A stretch of 64,000 nucleotides of DNA, taken from positions 51,799,481 to 51,863,480 of the forward strand of contig NC_092807.1 of assembly GCF_040954645.1 (NCBI RefSeq), in the 5' to 3' direction. The translations under genes were made by a program, and so were the position numbers. This stretch comes from Diabrotica undecimpunctata (lineage: Eukaryota; Arthropoda; Insecta; Coleoptera; Chrysomelidae). Of the stretch, positions 55,034-64,000 are shown piece after piece (the first letter of the stretch is position 1; each line of letters begins with the position of its first letter). Under the pieces are notes generated by a model, which was not told the origin of the DNA, made no database searches, and worked only from the letters and a program-made list of their open reading frames with translations.

Positions 55034-55621
55034 TTAGATCTGAGCGCCCCGATCAGCAACTCCAGATGTAGGCTCAGGATGGCGGAATCTACAGAGCTTT
55101 CCAGCTCTGCATGAACCCCTCAAGAAGAAATAAAAGTCTACAGACTTTGAAGGACACGATATCTTCGGATTAGTGCAGCACACAGTAATTCTTACGCCGG
55201 TTTCTCGAAAGATCACTTCAAGCATGTTTCTGACCCTCTTCCAGTCCAGATTATCTAGTGCATGGTCTATCTTGGGTAAGGCCAAATTCTTAATGTCATA
55301 ATTGCAGACGATTTTCTTCAAATTAGTTAGAGCACGCCATATATCCTCGTAGGTTGCCCTGTCTGTATACGACTTCCTAGTCACCATATACAGCAAAGCT
55401 CGAGAACCATCTTCTAATCTCAGTACTCTTCCAACTTTAGGCTGCTGGTTTTTTAATTCGTCGAATTTCTTATAAAATACGGATGAGATTCCTTTAGTCA
55501 TCTCAAGATCTTGGGCAACACAGTGGGCTAGAGAGACGTTATACGGAACACTAAAAAGATCCTCCTGAACTTCTGTGGTCACGCCGAATCTAGCACTCTT
55601 TCTCTCTGCGTAATTTGACAT
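55034..55621 (-). CDS. OARD1/TARG1-like macrodomain protein encoded by the retrotransposon
   Basis: A 195-residue ORF. Residues 15-148 match the OARD1/TARG1 branch of macrodomains, which remove ADP-ribose from acidic residues and deacylate O-acetyl-ADP-ribose: EDLFSVP (20-26), LAHCVAQDLEMTKGI (31-45), YMVTRKS (78-84), TYEDIWRAL (90-98), LALPKIDHALDNLDW (113-127) and VRITVC (143-148). Lys83 and Asp123 fall at the expected places for the catalytic Lys and Asp of TARG1. The usual GCG loop reads DHA, which could impair ligand binding. Residues 160-182 resemble a CCCH finger (C171, C177, H181) whose first Cys is missing. The ORF overlaps the end of pol by 43 bp in the -1 frame, and its stop lies at the polypurine tract, so it occupies the env position. 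ADP-ribosylation counter-defence is inferred. Confidence 0.85.
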   Translation of the reverse strand: MSNYAERKSARFGVTTEVQEDLFSVPYNVSLAHCVAQDLEMTKGISSVFYKKFDELKNQQPKVGRVLRLEDGSRALLYMVTRKSYTDRATYEDIWRALTNLKKIVCNYDIKNLALPKIDHALDNLDWKRVRNMLEVIFRETGVRITVCCTNPKISCPSKSVDFYFFLRGSCRAGKLCRFRHPEPTSGVADRGAQI

Positions 55622-57933
55622 AAATTCATTAAAGCTTGGTCGCCGGTCATCTTTGATCTCATGTTAAAGGGTTCGTGCTTCTTCTGTTTCATTTGAGCCA
55701 GCATATTTATGTGAACTACTTTTGGTTTACCTTTCGACAACTTCTTAATTCGGTATATGACGTCACTTATTCTCTTTTTAATTTCATACGGACCTTCCCA
55801 TTGTGTTTGCAGTTTGGGAGGCAAGCCTCGACGACGTTGTGGATTATAAAGAAAAACAAGATCACCTACTTCATAGCTTTCATTCTTGCATCGAGAATCG
55901 TATTGATCTTTCATTCTGTCACTGGCTAACTGGATGTGTTGTCGGGCAAGTTCATGAATGTTGTTCATTCTTAACTTCAGGCGGTCGACATAATCTTCGC
56001 TTGCAACATGTTCTTCGGAAGGTCTGCAGCCAAACTCTAGGTTGCAGGGCAAACGAACTTCACGACCCAATATCAGGCAGGTTGGAGTCTGGCCTGTAGT
56101 TTCATTCACGGCCGAGCGGTAGGACATTAGGAATAAATGAATGTGCTGGTCCCAATCTCTTTGATGTTCTGATACAACCTTGGACAGGTGTTTACCCATT
56201 GTTCGGTTCATTCTCTCGACCATTCCATTTGATTGAGGATGCTGGGGTGTTGTTCCGGTCTGATTGACACCAATCAATTTACAAACGTTTTGGAAAAGGG
56301 TTGACTCGAAGTTTCGCCCTTGGTCGGAGTGAATCTCCAAGGGAACACCAAATCGGCTAAAGAATTCTTTAACAAGTACGTCTGCAACGGTAGCAGCTTC
56401 TTGATTTGGTAACGCATAGGCCATCCATCTTGGATTTGTGAGAGAACAGCTCCTATTGCACTGTTGCTTGCATCGGTGTCTAACACAAACTTTCCTGCCT
56501 GTCTAGGGTAGCTTAAAATGTATATTCTTGTATGTATATACATTTATGTATGTATATACATGTATATTCTCTGCCTTCTTCTGTCAACTTTGTTAATGGC
56601 TTGGAAATGTTGGCAAATCCTTTGACAAAACGTCGGTAATATGTACATAGGCCAAGAAAACTTCTAATTTCGTGTTTATCTCTTGGTACTGGCCAATCCT
56701 TAATTGCTACAAGTTTTTCAGGATCAGCTGTTACACCATTACTTGCTACAATATGTCCCAAGTACTTCACTTCTCGTCGAAACAAGTGACATTTCTTTAG
56801 ACTTAACTTCAAATTCGCTGCCCGCAATCATTGAAAGACTTCTGTCAGATTATTGGCGTGTTCATCGAAGGATCTTCCAACTACAATTACATCATCCAAA
56901 TAGACCAGGCATGTTTTCTATGTTAAACGTCTTAAAACTGCCTCCATTAATCTTTCAAATGTGGCCGGGGCATTACATAAACCAAAGAGCCTAACTGTGA
57001 ACTGCCAAAGCCCCGATCCTATCGAGAATGCGGTTTTTTCACGACCAGCTGGCTCCATGTCTACTTGCCAATATCCACTTTTCAGATCTAGTGTGGAGAA
57101 CCAACGAGAACCAGAAAGTGTATCCAAAGTATCGTCTATTCTGGGCAAAGGATAACTTTTTTTTTTAGTTACTGCATTGAGCTGTCGGTAGTCAATACAA
57201 AAACGTGTTGAACCATCTTTCTTCTTTACTAGGACTACTGGTGATGTCCATGGACTGTTTGATGGTTCAATTACCCCTTGTTTGTTCATATCTTTGATGA
57301 TGTCTTCGGCTTCATCTCTTTTCGCGAATGGCAGTCGTCTAGGTTGTTGTCTGATTGGCTGAGCGTCTCCGGTATTAATTTTATGCTTTACTATGCTTGT
57401 TTTGCCATTATCCTTCTTATCCAAGGCAAAAACATCTTGAAATTCTATCAGCATAGATTTCACTTTTTTAGTTTGTTCATCATCAAGATCTTGGCACGTT
57501 TTAATCATCGTCTCAACAAGCTCCTTTGAATACTTAGATTTCGACGGTTTCTCATTAGTATTCATGGAACAAATTGAAGCCACGGGAACACACTGTCCGA
57601 TCAAAGTTGTTTTACTTAACTTAATAGCAGTTCCCTTTAGATTCATAAATCTTACAGGAACGACATCTCGAATTCTCACCAAAGCTTTTGCCGTTAGGAA
57701 CTCGGCATTAACTCTCGGTAGTAACCATCAGGTCTGGTCATCAAAATTTTCTCACTATTACCGGGTATTGTTACGTCACAAGTAGTTATTAAGCTGATAA
57801 CATCTTCTTTGTCTTCATGAAATGGCAACTCTTCACCACTGATCTCGAGAACTCCATCTTTGACATTCAATACAGCCCCAACTTTCCTTAGAAAAATCCA
57901 TCCCCAATATGAACTCATCGGAGATCTCTGCAA
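55579..57933 (-). pseudogene. Ty3/Gypsy pol, 5'-truncated with internal deletion
   Basis: Minus strand in order. The protease end reads WGWIFLRKVGAVLNVKDGV (about 57880-57920). RT (56918-57682) has PSNSPWTSPVVLVKKKDG, FCIDYRQLN, FSTLDLKSGYWQV and FGLCNAPATFERLM. YLDDVIV follows near 56900 after a frameshift, then LKKCHLFRREVKYLGHIVAS (56760-56820) and the connection. A short ATAC-repeat intrusion at 56515-56570 precedes the RNase H start FVLDTDASNSAIGAVLSQ. A deletion near 56430 joins this to the integrase core, losing the rest of RNase H, the zinc finger and the first integrase Asp. IHSDQGRNFES and NGMVERMNRT supply the other two acidic residues. A GPY/F module follows (TQWEGPYEIKKRI). Pol ends at 55579, overlapping the macrodomain ORF. 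It is inactive on its own. Confidence 0.88.
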
Positions 57934-58037
57934 TTAATACTAAAACTAAAGTAAAATCAAATTTGAGAAACCATCAGATAATTGTAAATTAGGCACGCTA
58001 TTTCTGTCAAATAATATTGAATAAATGAATGGGGGGA

Positions 58038-58106
58038 AATTGGGGGGTCGCCAACAAATTTTTTAGCGAAAAGGGGTCGCGGTTTAGATAAGTTTGGGAA
58101 ACTCTG
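58038..58106 (-). repeat. hAT-type transposon terminus
   Basis: On the minus strand the sequence begins CAGAGTTTCCCAAACTTATC and continues CGCGACCCCTTTT, a common hAT terminal pattern (CAG-GTTTCCCAAACT, then CGCGACCCC). The partner end was not located. It may belong to a small solo-end remnant between the truncated Gypsy and the inverted repeat to its right. Confidence 0.6.
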
Positions 58107-58112
58107 CCTTAG

Positions 58113-58190
58113 CGAATAATATCTAAAAACAAAACATTTCACTGGCTAGATCTGTCGATTATAATTACTATTTTCATTGTCAGAACTCAT
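58113..58190 (+). repeat. Left arm of a spaced inverted repeat (partner 59246-59327)
   Basis: cgaataatatctaaaaac through attgtcagaactcat is the near-perfect complement of 59246-59327 (a few substitutions and a 4-bp indel). The spacer of about 1.05 kb is AT-rich and has no recognised ORF. It may be a small DNA transposon or a duplicated-inverted segment. Confidence 0.7.
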
Positions 58191-59245
58191 GTTTTTGTAT
58201 TAAAACTTACAAAAGCTGCTTTCTCTGACATTCTTATCATAAGATATTGAATTTTGACCGTCGAATTGATAAAAATTTTATAAGTATATAAAATTGATTT
58301 CATGCGCGTAACTGAAATTCAACATCGCTGGTCGCTTTAAGCGTTGTTTCTGAGAGAACGGTTTATTCTACAAAAAAGTGCTAATAAATATTTTTATTCA
58401 AAATTATCTCAGCTACATTTTTTTATTTGAAACATTTTTTTACGGCGTACCGGCGTACAAATTCTTGGTAAACCGATTCCCCCGAGAGGGGGGTACAGGG
58501 GGTAAGCCGGGGAGTATGAGTGACTTTTTTGCACATTTTTTGGGGACCTAAAATTGATATTTTCATCAAAATTCAGCTTGTTCGTATAATTTTTAGAGGT
58601 CAAATTTCTTACGACTGGACTAATCTATGCATTTTACTCAAGAAATTACTACTCTATTGCCTTTAATTTTGCAAATATCTTTGGAATACCTGTTATTAGT
58701 ATTTTACTTTAGTATTACTTGTTAGCTTTTTATCTCCCTATGTTGGTATCACATACGTTATAAAGTATGTACTTACGCTAATCGCAATTTAAACATATTT
58801 TATTTTGTAAATAGCCATTACTAAATGTTATCTAATCAATATAAGAACAGGTGTATATCTAAAAAAATTATAATGTTTTTACATATTGCGGTAATTGGAA
58901 ATTTAACAATTTTCGTTCGAACACATGTTTGACACATATCATAGTAGAACAGATAAAATAAAAAGTATAGAGATGTCAACAATGGGCGCTATAAATAAGT
59001 AATGCTAAACTTATTGATGTTTATCAGTACTTCGCAGTCAAGTTTGAATAGGTAAAATGAACTTTGGAGAATACATGTATATTTTCTACAAACAACAAAA
59101 CAAGTAAAAATATTATAATACTTTAATTTGATAAATCTTTAGTTATAAATAAAACCTACTTCTTTTGAGATTCAATTTTAATCGGTGTTATGGCTGAAAC
59201 AAAAGACATAAGGAAATTAAACCATGATTGGAATAATAAATAAAG

Positions 59246-59327
59246 ATGAGTTCTGACAATGAAAATAGTAATTATAATCGACAGATCTAAATAACCAGTG
59301 AAATGTTTAGTTTTTAGATATTATTCG
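59246..59327 (-). repeat. Right arm of the spaced inverted repeat
   Basis: Reverse complement of 58113-58190, containing ttctgacaatgaaaatag and agatattattcg. High similarity suggests recent origin. Confidence 0.7.
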
Positions 59328-59639
59328 ATAAGGAATAATTTTATCAAGAAAAATCGTAACAATTGCATTTCTTATAATATAATGAATATCGTAATATAAT
59401 AACCAAATTGTATGACAATTCCTCTCAAATTTTAGAGGAAGAAATAAAATTATTTAAAGTAAATTTAATTATTTATTAGAAAAATTTGGTTTAAAAAACT
59501 AGACCTACTGTATGTGAACCAATGACATCCTCATACCACACGTTGAATTTATGAATAATTTGTAAATAGTCTGTAAGTAAATTAAGTAAGTTAGGTACCA
59601 TCCAGTGACGATTCTCTAAGTATTATTGCGGTAGGTCTT

Positions 59640-60250
59640 CCGGCCATACCTTCTTCAATCTTCTTTCGGCAAGTGGTTGGGTGAATAAATTATTTTATCA
59701 GTTCGTTGTGATCAGTGGTGTGATTTTTATATTTTATTAAATGATTCTTTATTATGTTCCTGATTAGTAGGAGGTTCAGATCATTGTGAAGTGTTTCATT
59801 AGATACATACGATGGAGCTTTACTTATCATACGAAGTATTTTGTATTGGAATGTTTGAAGTATCTTCGTATTTAAAGGTTTAATGCAGCCCCATAGTTCT
59901 ATTTCGTACACCCAAACTGGTATGAGTATGGCTTTGTACAGAAAGAGTTTATTTTTAAGTGATAACTGAGACCATTTTTTTAGTAACCAGTTCATACTTT
60001 TTAGTTTAAGATCTAGTTGTTTCCGTTTGGTTTTAATGCATGTTTTCCATGAAAGTTTTTCATATAGATGTAATCTCAAGTATTTGGATGGATTTATGAG
60101 AATCGGGGTATTATTAATTGAAACTTGTAAACGTGCAGATATCCTTGTTATAAAAGTAATTTGTACTGATTTTCTGGCATTAACAATGATCTTACATTGC
60201 TTAAGCCAGTTTTATAGATACTTAAATACTTTTCCCAATATGCCCATAAA
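59640..60250 (-). pseudogene. Jockey-clade LINE 3' fragment
   Basis: A 129-codon minus-strand frame (59690-60079) reads LYEKLSWKTCIKTKRKQLDL, WLLKKWSQLSLKNKLFLYKA, ILIPVWVYEIELWGCIKP and SNETLHNDLNLLLIRNII. This is the canonical thumb and C-terminal region of Jockey-clade ORF2. Upstream to 60250 a degraded thumb block continues (ILHPSKYLR-like). It is truncated at the 5' end. From 60250 to 60735 nothing is recognised. Confidence 0.8.
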
Positions 60251-60739
60251 CTAGGTCCTATGTATGGGGAAAAAAGATTTTTGTCTGTATATTAAATGTT
60301 TGAAAAGAAACATTTGGGTTTTGATCACATATTCATCACCGCACTCATCTGATACTTGCAAGTCTTAGCTTTCCAGTATTCCGCGTAGGACAGTCTGTAC
60401 AGGAAAATTCTCTTCACCCAGATGACGCGTCCCAATGGCTAATATGGAATTGCAACTTAATATGTAGGACAACAGGACATGTGAGAATAAGGTATATCCA
60501 AACAAATACACAAGGATCAACAGAGAACATTACATAGTGGCAGCAGCTATGCCATTAACTGTAGATTTCTTAAATGATTATTAACATTTTTTACATATGT
60601 TTTTCAGCCATATAGGTATATAGTTTAAAGAGTACCTAAACTTACAAAAATTAAAAGGGATATTTTTCAAACAATAAACTCAATCTTACCCTTGAAAAAT
60701 TTAAACTATATAGCGGTATATAATTTCCAGCAGCATTAA

Positions 60740-63183
60740 CCTTTCAGGGATAACGTGACATGATGCTACAAAAAATATACCTAACGTCGGACTAGCAGAC
60801 CGAAAATTTAGAACAGGTCCAAAAAACAAATATTTTCGGAAAATTGGTCTAAGAATTTGTCGATTCTTTAAATATCCAATTAAAATAGGAAAAAAAACAT
60901 TTGCGCCCAAATTTTTTATAACTTGTATTTAAACCCATGCTTTGAAAATAAAAGTTAACAGATATATCTTTTTTACATTTTGAGTACTATAAAAGACAAA
61001 AACCCAAATTAAACAAGTACAAAACAACTATTTTTAAGAAATTAAACAAAGACTAAACAAAAAAACAAATGTTTGAGATCTGCAAAGTCGATACATAAAT
61101 GAACGCATACATTCTAAGCATACAAACTTTTCGTATTTTTGACAGGTAGATATATCTGGTTGACCTATTCTTTTGTCTACTACAGTAAAAACAACGACCT
61201 CGACGATTAGGTTGTGAATTTGGGGCTAAAACAATTTCTTCTTCAATACAGCAAATTTCTTTTATTCTTGACCTAATTGATCTAGGAATGCGTTTATACA
61301 AAAAACGACGTTGCAGATAATCGTTTACTAGTTTCATACCAAGAGCTTCTATAAAATGCTTTCTAAGCATATTATCTATCCCAATAGATTTATATTTATT
61401 TATTACAAATGAATTGATACTGGCTACATTCATTGCACAATAAAAAATGACCATAGGCATCGGTGAGTGGCTCGAGCGCAATTGTAGGTGACATACATTT
61501 TATCAACTAGATCTACTTCTTCTTTGAATTTATTATAGTCAATAATGAGTTCTGGCTTGCCCGTTAATTCGTCTAACAAATCGACGTGGTGCATCGTTGA
61601 GAGTAAAATAACGTTTTTGTTTTTTCTGGGTATATACGACACAATCGTACATTTTTCTCTAAAAGCAAACATACTTGTTTTTTTCTGGTCTCTTAAGATC
61701 AGCAAATTGAAGTGGAAGCTCTCTTATGATTTTTCTCCTAATGCCCATTATAGTCAGATGATGTTCGTTCAAAATAAAATAGGCCAAGCTGAAGCTCGTA
61801 AAAAATTGTCCGTTGATACATTTCGGTGAGAACCAGATATAGGAGTGCAGAGGCAAAGAACGAGGGAAATATTGCTCGTATAAACTTTATATGGGCCAGG
61901 TGGCTGTTGTCCAACATACACCTCTAGATTTACTGTATAAAGAAAGTTAGCATCTAATATTGCGTAAATTTTTATGCCTTATTTATTAGATTTATTGGGC
62001 ATATATACCCTAAAGCCACACTTGCTACAAAAAGCTTCCAGTTTTTCATCTACCGTTATATGTGCTAATAATGAAAAATTTTTAGTTAAATTTGAATTAA
62101 ACGAATCAAAGAATTCTCTCACAGCTGCCAATTTGTCATATTTTTGCCTCTCTAATCGTGTTTGTTTAGTATCAAAACGGATGTGTCTGAGCAAAAACTT
62201 AAACCGTGCAAGAGACATTGTCAATCTAAAAAGCTCTTCCAATGAGCCGTTTGTTCTAAAGAGATCTTCTGCATGTCTGTGGTTTTGGTTACCGCAGCTG
62301 TATACAAAAGAACCAATAGTGCTCTAATTTCTAAACTATCTGTTTTTTTTGCAAATTTATTACTGATATTGTAACAACAATATGATATTGTTCATTGTAA
62401 CAACAATATGATATTGTTCAATAAAGATATTTCTTTTGTCTACAATGATTTTCAAAATCTCTTCAGTAAAAAACAACTCTAAATCTTTGCTACGCTTTTC
62501 ATATGTTGTACTTCCCTAGTTACTCCAAAAAATTTTACATTCATAAATTGTCACTGCGAGTTCGTATCCTGCGGTTTCCTACATATTTCTTCCATTTAGT
62601 TGTTCCATCCTTACCAATAAAATGCGGCACTCTTCGTGGAATATTTAAGACTTTTGAGATTACCTCCTCAGTTTCTCCATCCATGTCGTTATCTTGGTCC
62701 TTTATCTCTTCTAAATCTCCTTCCAAACTAGCATCGTCATTGTCAGGTTTAATTTCTGGCTCAGAATTAGAGAGATATTCCGCATGAAGCTTTTCAAGAT
62801 ATGCTTGTTGCTTTTCAAAACTTATATTCAAAAAATCTGTAAAAAAATAAGTTTATATCAATCAAATATACAGAAAACATAATCAGTAGATCACTTTCAA
62901 TTCTAAATTACATATTTTTTTTATTTACCCCAGAAATAAAATATTTTAAAATTGAATCTTACCTGAAAATTTATGACAACTTGTATAACGTGCGGACTCA
63001 CGTTCCGCAATTCAATATAGCAGCAGAACTAAATGCACTAGACAACTATCACAACTGTACTGAATAGAGTATCCCCTTGCTTGAAGCTAGCGAGCACGCC
63101 TCGACCAAAATCATAATTAATCGTCAGAAATCGACAAATAATTCGACAAGCGGACTCATAGTCCGCACGTTAACTCTAAAAGG
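60740..63183 (-). mobile_element. piggyBac-superfamily transposon with both TIRs and TTAA
   Basis: The left end is TTAA (60736-60739) then CCTTTCAGGGATAACGTG. The right end read on the minus strand is TTAA (63184-63187) then CCTTTTAGAGTTAACGTG. The TIRs match at 15 of 18 positions. TTAA duplication is the hallmark of piggyBac. The 2444-bp span matches a full element. A subterminal hairpin GCGGACTCATAGTCCGC is at 63151-63167, and a related GCGGACTCACGTTCCGC at 62993-63009. The transposase inside is broken. From 63188 to the window end no gene is recognised, only pyrimidine-rich low-complexity sequence. Confidence 0.85.
61053..62831 (-). pseudogene. piggyBac transposase, frameshifted
   Basis: Minus-strand pieces in order. 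An acidic N-terminal region (62541-62831) has NSEPEIKPDNDDASLEGDLE. The dimerisation/entry region (61979-62242) has FRLTMSLARFKFLLRHIRFD and LLAHITVDEKLEAF, with the first catalytic Asp (VDE). A middle block is at 61659-61856. A frame at 61430-61705 reads MHHVDLLDELTGKPELIIDY and KEEVDLVDKMYVTYN, with the third Asp (EVDLVD). The C-terminal region (61053-61481) carries a degraded cysteine-rich domain (RCFYCSRQKN, KVCMLR). At least four frameshifts, and Gly replaced by Glu in the GVD motif. Non-functional. Confidence 0.82.
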
Positions 63184-64000
63184 TTAAAACATATTTTAGC
63201 TGTTGCAAGAGTTCCTCTTTCGACTGAAGCAAGCAAGCAAGCATTTAAATTAAACCCAGCCTGTGAGACATGTCCACCCCTTAGAATTACGTTTGGGTGT
63301 AATAATTCATTGGAGCGAGGTGTATTAACTCGAGTAAAACAAAAGTCACTCCACCCCGCTTCAATGCTCCAAACCATCCCTTTCCCCCCTATAGCACTCT
63401 GATGCGCGATAGGGACCCAACTATCAGCTCTTCATGTGGGAGTCCTAGGTAATAGAACTTAAACATGGTTCCCTAACCGATTCAAATTCAGGATAGCGTG
63501 ATATGTTTTGTTCCTGTAATCCTCTAGTGACTTGTCCGCGAATCTAAAATTTCTTGCTTGGGCCTTAAGTCTCCGCTCTGGGTTTTTTGTTTTTTGTTTA
63601 TTTTTTTGGTTGGCTTTCGCCGGGTTTTTGTTAGTTTTTTTTGTTAGCCTAGACCGTTTTTTATATTTTTTGTAGGCTATCTATATGAAAGGTCCTGTTA
63701 TTGTTCCTTTGTTCCTTACTCCCTTGGAGCCAACGCAGTGCTACGATTTGCAGTGTTTGTCGAATAATTAAAGCTAGGAACTCTCTTCTGCTGGTTTATA
63801 TAATTTTTTTCTTTCTGGGGTTTTTGTTTTTTCTCTGTTGATTTTGTTTGTTTCCTTGTGTGATTTGCTCTTCCGTATTTATTTTGTTTTCTCTCACTAC
63901 TTTTTATTTTGTTTAACTTCGCTTTTATTTGGTTTCTTTATTTATTCCGCTATTTGTTGTTTAGGCCTTTTCTGTTTCCAACGGTGGAAAGCGTCATATC

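Noticed and set aside
63188..64000. Promoter or UTR of a further gene
   Set aside because: T-rich low-complexity sequence without open frames or motifs that support a call.

Overview
This is a TE-saturated, AT-rich stretch of an insect nuclear genome. The single intact host-type gene, a family 48 glycoside hydrolase (GH48, 47007-48929, +), is a strong taxonomic marker. Among animals these secreted enzymes are known from plant-feeding beetles (leaf beetles, longhorns, weevils), where they are thought to derive from bacteria by horizontal transfer. A leaf beetle with a repeat-swollen genome (a rootworm-like galerucine, for example) fits best; the species is inferred. The only other host-gene signal is a first coding exon with a splice donor (5938-6033, -), probably of N-acylneuraminate-9-phosphatase. 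A tRNA-Asp-like sequence (1730-1801, -) looks like a pseudogene.

Layout. 0-5 kb: RTE-type LINE remnants and the tRNA. 5.9-9 kb: the phosphatase exon, a fossil hammerhead motif, a Harbinger-like MITE, an RTE fragment and an internally deleted pogo element. 10.5-16.5 kb: a decayed LINE, then a large inverted repeat whose right arm is split by a full-length RTE retrotransposon with an intact ORF and a perfect 11-bp target-site duplication. 16.5-19.1 kb: a foldback array of about 300-bp tandem units. 21-26.5 kb: broken Tc1/mariner-like, pogo-like and hAT transposases, all on the minus strand. 28.5-34 kb: RTE, piggyBac and DUF7869-like fragments among palindromes. 35.4-40.8 kb: a minus-strand I element whose ORF1 is split by a 1.27-kb palindromic Penelope-like insertion. 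40.9-43.4 kb: an RTE inside an RTE, itself hit by a small ribozyme-bearing palindrome. 43.7-46.4 kb: a LOA/R1-like LINE. 47-49 kb: GH48. 49-54.3 kb: a decayed Gypsy element and LINE pieces. 54.7-57.9 kb: a 5'-truncated Ty3/Gypsy element with an extra macrodomain ORF between pol and its 3' LTR. 58-60.3 kb: hAT terminus, inverted repeat and Jockey fragment. 60.7-63.2 kb: a piggyBac element with both TIRs and TTAA duplications.

Two things stand out. First, the Ty3/Gypsy element carries an OARD1/TARG1-like ADP-ribose hydrolase domain followed by a CCCH-like finger in the env position. Second, several families of palindromic or half-palindromic elements carry Penelope-type hammerhead ribozyme cores, some intact in all core positions. 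The two arms of each palindrome carry the ribozyme on opposite strands. These elements encode no reverse transcriptase here and look non-autonomous. Apart from GH48 and the phosphatase exon, almost everything that can be identified is mobile DNA, and nested insertions give a relative chronology.
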